NCBI GenBank assembly: GCA_020434645.1
Contig: JAGRAK010000064.1
Span: 1-8,945, forward strand
Length of the DNA stretch: 8,945 nt
Origin: Bdellovibrionales bacterium
Lineage (GTDB): Bacteria > Bdellovibrionota > Bdellovibrionia > Bdellovibrionales > UBA1609
Direction of reading: 5' to 3'
In this document: piece after piece, positions 6,740 to 8,945 of the stretch
How the letters are laid out: each line of letters opens with the position of its first letter
Numbering within the stretch: the first letter of the stretch is position 1
Notes under the pieces: model-generated
The model's input: the letters and a program-made list of their open reading frames with translations, nothing else
Told to the model about the DNA's origin: nothing
Database searches by the model: none
Translations under genes and position numbers: made by a program

Positions 6740-7678
6740 CTAAACCTTACGCCAATAAAGAATATGAGGCAGGTGAGACAGATCTGCAACAAGGCCTTGC
6801 TCCTCTGACTTCAAATATTTTTTAAGCTCTGAACAATGATGCTCATAAAGTGCGATCACTTTTTTATTGTGGGCATCAAAGTCTTCTAAACGCGCGAAGA
6901 ATTCAGTTTCGCCAATGACCGCATAAATATCACTCATGCTTTGGCACTCGCGAAATTTTGCCCGCGAGCGCTCATTCATATCTCGGGTTAAAAATGTGGC
7001 AAATGAATTCATGTATCCCGATTTCAAATCTCCTAAAATGGCCTTGCCTTCGAAATTTCGAATATCAAAATCGAGAAGATCATCACTGCGTTGAAATAAA
7101 AGCCCGAGCAAGCTCCCCATTTCTTCTAAACAATTATGAATATTCTCATTGTAATTTTCAGCTGCAATGAATGGAGCGCGAATACACCACTTAAAAAGTG
7201 ACGCAGTTTTTAAATCATGCACACGATCTAGTTGATTGAGGCTGACCTCCCAATCTTCAATCAGGGAGTCTTGTATCCACTCCCCTTCAAGAAGATCAGA
7301 AATCATTTCTGACGTGTATTGAATGAGCTTTAAATTACCGTAGCGGCTCAAATTCACCATCACGCGGGCGAGCAAATAGTCTCCTGCGAGTACGGCATAC
7401 TCAGGAGTATACTTCAGCCACGCCGCCGTTTTGTCTCGTCGCAAATGAGACCGATCAATTAGATCATCGTGCAACAGTGAAGCGTTATGTATAAATTCAA
7501 TTGTTTGAGCAAGAAGATGAACTTGATTCGGCTTCAATGAAAGATGCCCCGAAATTTGCTGAATCAACTTTGCTCGAAAGCCTTTGCCGTGCGAAAACAG
7601 ATCATCATAAAGCGCATTGAGCTTCGGCAAATAACTCGGAAAATCTTCTGGCGCATAAACCTTGATATTCATGGGCAT
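6740..7678 (-). CDS. Long-chain polyprenyl diphosphate synthase
   Basis: A 312-residue trans-isoprenyl diphosphate synthase that elongates allylic diphosphates with IPP, here probably making the quinone side chain. Visible motifs: GKGFRAKL (31-38, the GGKxxRP region), first Asp-rich motif DDLID (71-75) within HNASLLHDD, KTASLF (157-162), second Asp-rich motif FQRSDDLLD (195-203) and GDLKSGYMNSF (216-226). A small residue (A66) five places before the first motif fits a long-chain product. The usual RRGxP after the first motif is RRDKT (80-84). The first gene of the operon with menA and rsmJ, 3 bp from the next. Two in-frame ATGs (residues 1 and 3) and no strong Shine-Dalgarno sequence leave the exact start open. 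Chain length (heptaprenyl to nonaprenyl) cannot be told from sequence. Confidence 0.9.
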   Translation of the reverse strand: MPMNIKVYAPEDFPSYLPKLNALYDDLFSHGKGFRAKLIQQISGHLSLKPNQVHLLAQTIEFIHNASLLHDDLIDRSHLRRDKTAAWLKYTPEYAVLAGDYLLARVMVNLSRYGNLKLIQYTSEMISDLLEGEWIQDSLIEDWEVSLNQLDRVHDLKTASLFKWCIRAPFIAAENYNENIHNCLEEMGSLLGLLFQRSDDLLDFDIRNFEGKAILGDLKSGYMNSFATFLTRDMNERSRAKFRECQSMSDIYAVIGETEFFARLEDFDAHNKKVIALYEHHCSELKKYLKSEEQGLVADLSHLPHILYWRKV

Positions 7679-7707
7679 TTTATGGTCTTATTGACTCTCT
7701 AAGTCAA
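7679..7707 (-). promoter_or_regulatory. Candidate promoter of the polyprenyl synthase-menA-rsmJ operon
   Basis: On the minus strand TTGACT (7702-7707) and CATAAA (7679-7684) are separated by exactly 17 bp. The -10 ends right before the first ATG (7676-7678), so the expected start of transcription is at or near the second in-frame ATG (7670-7672). This would give a leaderless or nearly leaderless mRNA and explain the missing ribosome binding site. The spacing is good, the -10 is only fair. Confidence 0.4.
7691..7707. repeat. Inverted repeat TTGACT-N5-AGTCAA in the divergent region
   Basis: Perfect 6-bp half sites separated by five bases. Each half is a -35-like TTGACT for one direction, so one protein binding here could control both the isoprenoid operon and the YkvA-thioesterase pair. 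On the plus strand no good -10 lies 17 bp downstream, so only the minus-strand promoter is well supported. Confidence 0.4.
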
Positions 7708-7755
7708 CGATGAGGCTTACTTTATTTACGACCCAAAAGTCGGTATAGGAATGAT

Positions 7756-8121
7756 ATGTCATTAATAACACTAAAGAATTTCTTCTCCGATTTGTCTGAC
7801 TTTGTAAAAAAAGTCTCGGCCGATGAGCGCATTCCCGCCCGGGATAAAAAAGTTATAGTCGCCCTTGTCGCCCTCATAATTTCCCCCATAGATATTATAC
7901 CGGATTGGATCCCCATTATCGGCGTTCTGGATGATCTTATAATTCTCGCCATTGTTCTCGATTATCTTTTCAATGTTCTGGATCAGAACATCTTGCTATC
8001 GCACTACCCTTGGGGAATGAAAAGCTACACTTGGATTCGGCGTGCCGCAAAAACCGTGACGGGGCTCACTCCTGGCTTTATAAAGAAATGGATTTGGAAG
8101 TACAAACCCGAGCCTTATTGA
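7756..8121 (+). CDS. YkvA/DUF1232 family small membrane protein
   Basis: A 121-residue protein with the DUF1232 hallmark PIDIIPDWIP followed by GVLDDLII (44-63), flanked by hydrophobic stretches at about 33-47 and 52-74, and a basic C-terminal tail (KKWIWKYKP). Members are small predicted membrane-associated proteins of unknown biochemical function. The ATG at 7756 is preceded by AGGA at five bases; the ATG at 7751 runs into a stop after four codons and is not used. It is followed after 25 bp by the thioesterase gene, so the two probably form an operon divergent from the menaquinone-tail genes. The association may be functional, but nothing in the sequence shows a reaction. Confidence 0.85.
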   Translation: MSLITLKNFFSDLSDFVKKVSADERIPARDKKVIVALVALIISPIDIIPDWIPIIGVLDDLIILAIVLDYLFNVLDQNILLSHYPWGMKSYTWIRRAAKTVTGLTPGFIKKWIWKYKPEPY

Positions 8122-8146
8122 TTTGAGGCTCCACGCTAAGGTCGCG

Positions 8147-8554
8147 ATGAAGAATCTTTTTGAACAAAATATTTTGATTGAATTTGGCGACAGTGACCCG
8201 CAAGGCATTTTGTATTTTGCCAATACCTATAAACTCGCGCACCAGTGTCTCGAAACTTATTGGGCACAAAATGAGCTGGGCTGGAAATTTTGGTTTCAGA
8301 ACCCTGAGTTTGCCGTACCCATTCGTCACAGCGAATGTGATTACCTGGCGCCCATGAAGGCGGGAGAAAACTACAAGAGTACTTTAATGTGTTCTAAAAT
8401 TGGAGACTCATCTGTTGAGTTCTCATGTAGTTTTTCAAATTTATCTGACGATACCGTTTGCGCCACTGTTAAAACAGTTCATGTATTTGTAGACCGAAAA
8501 AGTTTTAATAAAATTTCAGTACCTGAAAGAATTCGCATCTCGGTCGGATCTTAA
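8147..8554 (+). CDS. Hotdog-fold acyl-CoA thioesterase of the 4-hydroxybenzoyl-CoA/DHNA-CoA type
   Basis: A 135-residue cytoplasmic thioesterase. The N-terminal IEFGDSDPQGILYFANTY (11-28) is the 4HBT active-site signature, with D17 in the position of the catalytic Asp. RHSECDYLAPMKAGE in the middle and HVFVDR near the end are also typical (the family pattern is VxxDYxxPxxxGD). Length is standard. I start it at ATG 8147, preceded by AAGG at five bases; the frame extends back to a TTG at 8123, but that has no ribosome binding site. Given MenA, a polyprenyl synthase and a MenE-like tail nearby, hydrolysis of 1,4-dihydroxy-2-naphthoyl-CoA (MenI role) is the best guess. A YbgC-like general acyl-CoA thioesterase remains possible. 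Confidence 0.82.
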   Translation: MKNLFEQNILIEFGDSDPQGILYFANTYKLAHQCLETYWAQNELGWKFWFQNPEFAVPIRHSECDYLAPMKAGENYKSTLMCSKIGDSSVEFSCSFSNLSDDTVCATVKTVHVFVDRKSFNKISVPERIRISVGS

Positions 8555-8633
8555 TTCAAAAAAATACGTTTCTCGGATTTAATCACGTGCAGTCATATTA
8601 CTTTAGATTTGGCATCGGCATGTAACTTGTAAT

Positions 8634-8670
8634 GTAGAACCCCGGCTGCGGCATCGGCGCAAACCGGGGT
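8634..8670 (+). repeat. GTAG-footed GC-rich palindrome resembling a REP element
   Basis: The tetranucleotide GTAG (8634-8637) is followed by ACCCCGG (8639-8645), which pairs perfectly with CCGGGGT (8664-8670). Inside, TGCG (8647-8650) pairs with CGCA (8658-8661), giving a long interrupted hairpin. A GTAG or GGAG foot beside an imperfect GC-rich palindrome in a convergent intergenic gap is the known form of bacterial REP sequences, which RAYT transposases mobilise. The motif GGCATCGGC in the loop (8650-8658) also occurs at 8611-8619. Whether it is repeated in the genome cannot be seen here. Confidence 0.42.
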
Positions 8671-8691
8671 CAGGATCGAACCCCATTTTTT
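8666..8691 (+). terminator. Possible intrinsic terminator after the thioesterase gene
   Basis: GGGGT (8666-8670) pairs with ACCCC (8680-8684) around a nine-base loop, followed by ATTTTTTG. The stem is short but GC-rich, and a T-run follows on the plus strand only, which suits termination of the YkvA-thioesterase transcript about 110 bp after its stop codon. Its left arm is the same sequence as the right arm of the upstream palindrome, so the two hairpins exclude each other. Confidence 0.4.
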
Positions 8692-8712
8692 GTTGTTCTT
8701 TGAACATCAGAA

Positions 8713-8796
8713 ATGGAGATTGATATGAATAATAACCACCGTTGTTGTTCTAAACGGCAGAAGCAGTTGAAAACTAAAGCCCTAATTTTGTCTTAA
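8713..8796 (+). CDS. Tiny ORF encoding a basic Cys-Cys peptide, uncertain
   Basis: An open frame of 27 codons from the ATG at 8713, or 23 codons from the ATG at 8725 (MNNNHRCCSKRQK... to ILS). The latter has GGAG at 8715-8718, six bases upstream, an ideal ribosome binding site. The peptide is Lys/Arg-rich with adjacent cysteines. It lies downstream of the possible terminator hairpin and overlaps the 3' end of the acyl-CoA synthetase gene on the other strand. I recognise no family, and chance is a serious alternative for so short a frame. Confidence 0.15.
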   Translation: MEIDMNNNHRCCSKRQKQLKTKALILS

Positions 8797-8945
8797 GCTC
8801 ACCCACTTTAATTTTGCCCAATTCTGATTTGGGGAGCTTCGACACAAAATAGGCCGCGCGGATTTTGGCAACGGGTAAAACCTTAGAATTGAATTTTTTA
8901 ATCCATTCTTCGGCTTTTTTATAATCAGAGTCGCAAAACACAACG
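8774..8945 (-). CDS. C-terminal end of an AMP-forming acyl-CoA synthetase, possibly MenE (cut by the window edge)
   Basis: Only the last 56 residues are visible, read leftwards to a TAG stop at 8774-8776. They show the C-terminal subdomain of the ANL superfamily: a beta strand (VVFC), an amphipathic helix, AKIRAAYFVSKLPKS and then LGKIKVGEL. The Lys of the GK pair (residue 44 of this fragment) corresponds to the lysine required for adenylation. By context, with menA, a thioesterase and a polyprenyl synthase close by, o-succinylbenzoate-CoA ligase (MenE) is the most likely identity. Other acyl- or aryl-CoA ligases cannot be excluded from this tail. It is convergent with the thioesterase gene across a 219-bp gap. 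Confidence 0.75.
   Translation of the reverse strand, partial: VVFCDSDYKKAEEWIKKFNSKVLPVAKIRAAYFVSKLPKSELGKIKVGELKTKLGL

Noticed and set aside
8123..8146. Upstream TTG start extending the thioesterase by eight residues
   Set aside because: No ribosome binding site precedes it, while the ATG at 8147 has AAGG at the right distance and gives the standard family length.
8620..8690. tRNA or tRNA fragment, because of GATCGAACCCC and CTTGTAAT
   Set aside because: No 7-bp acceptor stem, anticodon stem or seven-base T-loop can be formed on either strand.

Overview
The window looks like chromosomal DNA of a moderately AT-rich Gram-negative bacterium. The mix is housekeeping metabolism (citrate synthase, menaquinone synthesis, an rRNA methyltransferase) plus degenerate signalling proteins (receiver-PilZ, SpoIIE-type phosphatase, ankyrin repeats). 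This would fit a Bdellovibrionota or deltaproteobacterial-type lineage, but that is an inference from gene style only; no rRNA or lineage marker is present. I see no tRNA, rRNA, CRISPR array, insertion sequence or phage gene.

Left part (1-3065, all minus strand). Read in the direction of transcription: a SpoIIE/PP2C-type phosphatase-like protein with a coiled-coil N-terminus, citrate synthase (gltA), a receiver-PilZ protein, and then probably the first codons of a zinc-ribbon protein cut by the left edge. Both signalling proteins lack residues normally needed for their chemistry. Inverted repeats lie between gltA and the receiver-PilZ gene.

Middle (3111-5045). A SirB1-type transglutaminase-fold/TPR protein is divergent from the phosphatase gene and convergent, with a 3-bp gap, with an ankyrin-repeat protein of about eleven repeats.

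Right part (5118-8945) is a menaquinone/isoprenoid neighbourhood. A tight minus-strand operon encodes a long-chain polyprenyl diphosphate synthase, a MenA/UbiA-family prenyltransferase and RsmJ; the last two overlap by ATGA. Divergent from it, across a 77-bp region whose inverted repeat carries -35-like TTGACT on both strands, is a plus-strand pair: a YkvA/DUF1232 membrane protein and a hotdog thioesterase resembling DHNA-CoA or 4-hydroxybenzoyl-CoA thioesterases. At the right edge the C-terminal tail of an acyl-CoA synthetase, plausibly MenE, comes in on the minus strand. Together they suggest this pathway: MenE activates o-succinylbenzoate, a MenI-like thioesterase releases DHNA, the polyprenyl synthase makes the tail and MenA joins them.

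The 219-bp convergent gap 8555-8773 holds the most striking non-coding structure: a GTAG-footed GC-rich palindrome resembling a REP element. It overlaps a second, mutually exclusive hairpin followed by a T-run, and a tiny ORF with a good ribosome binding site follows.
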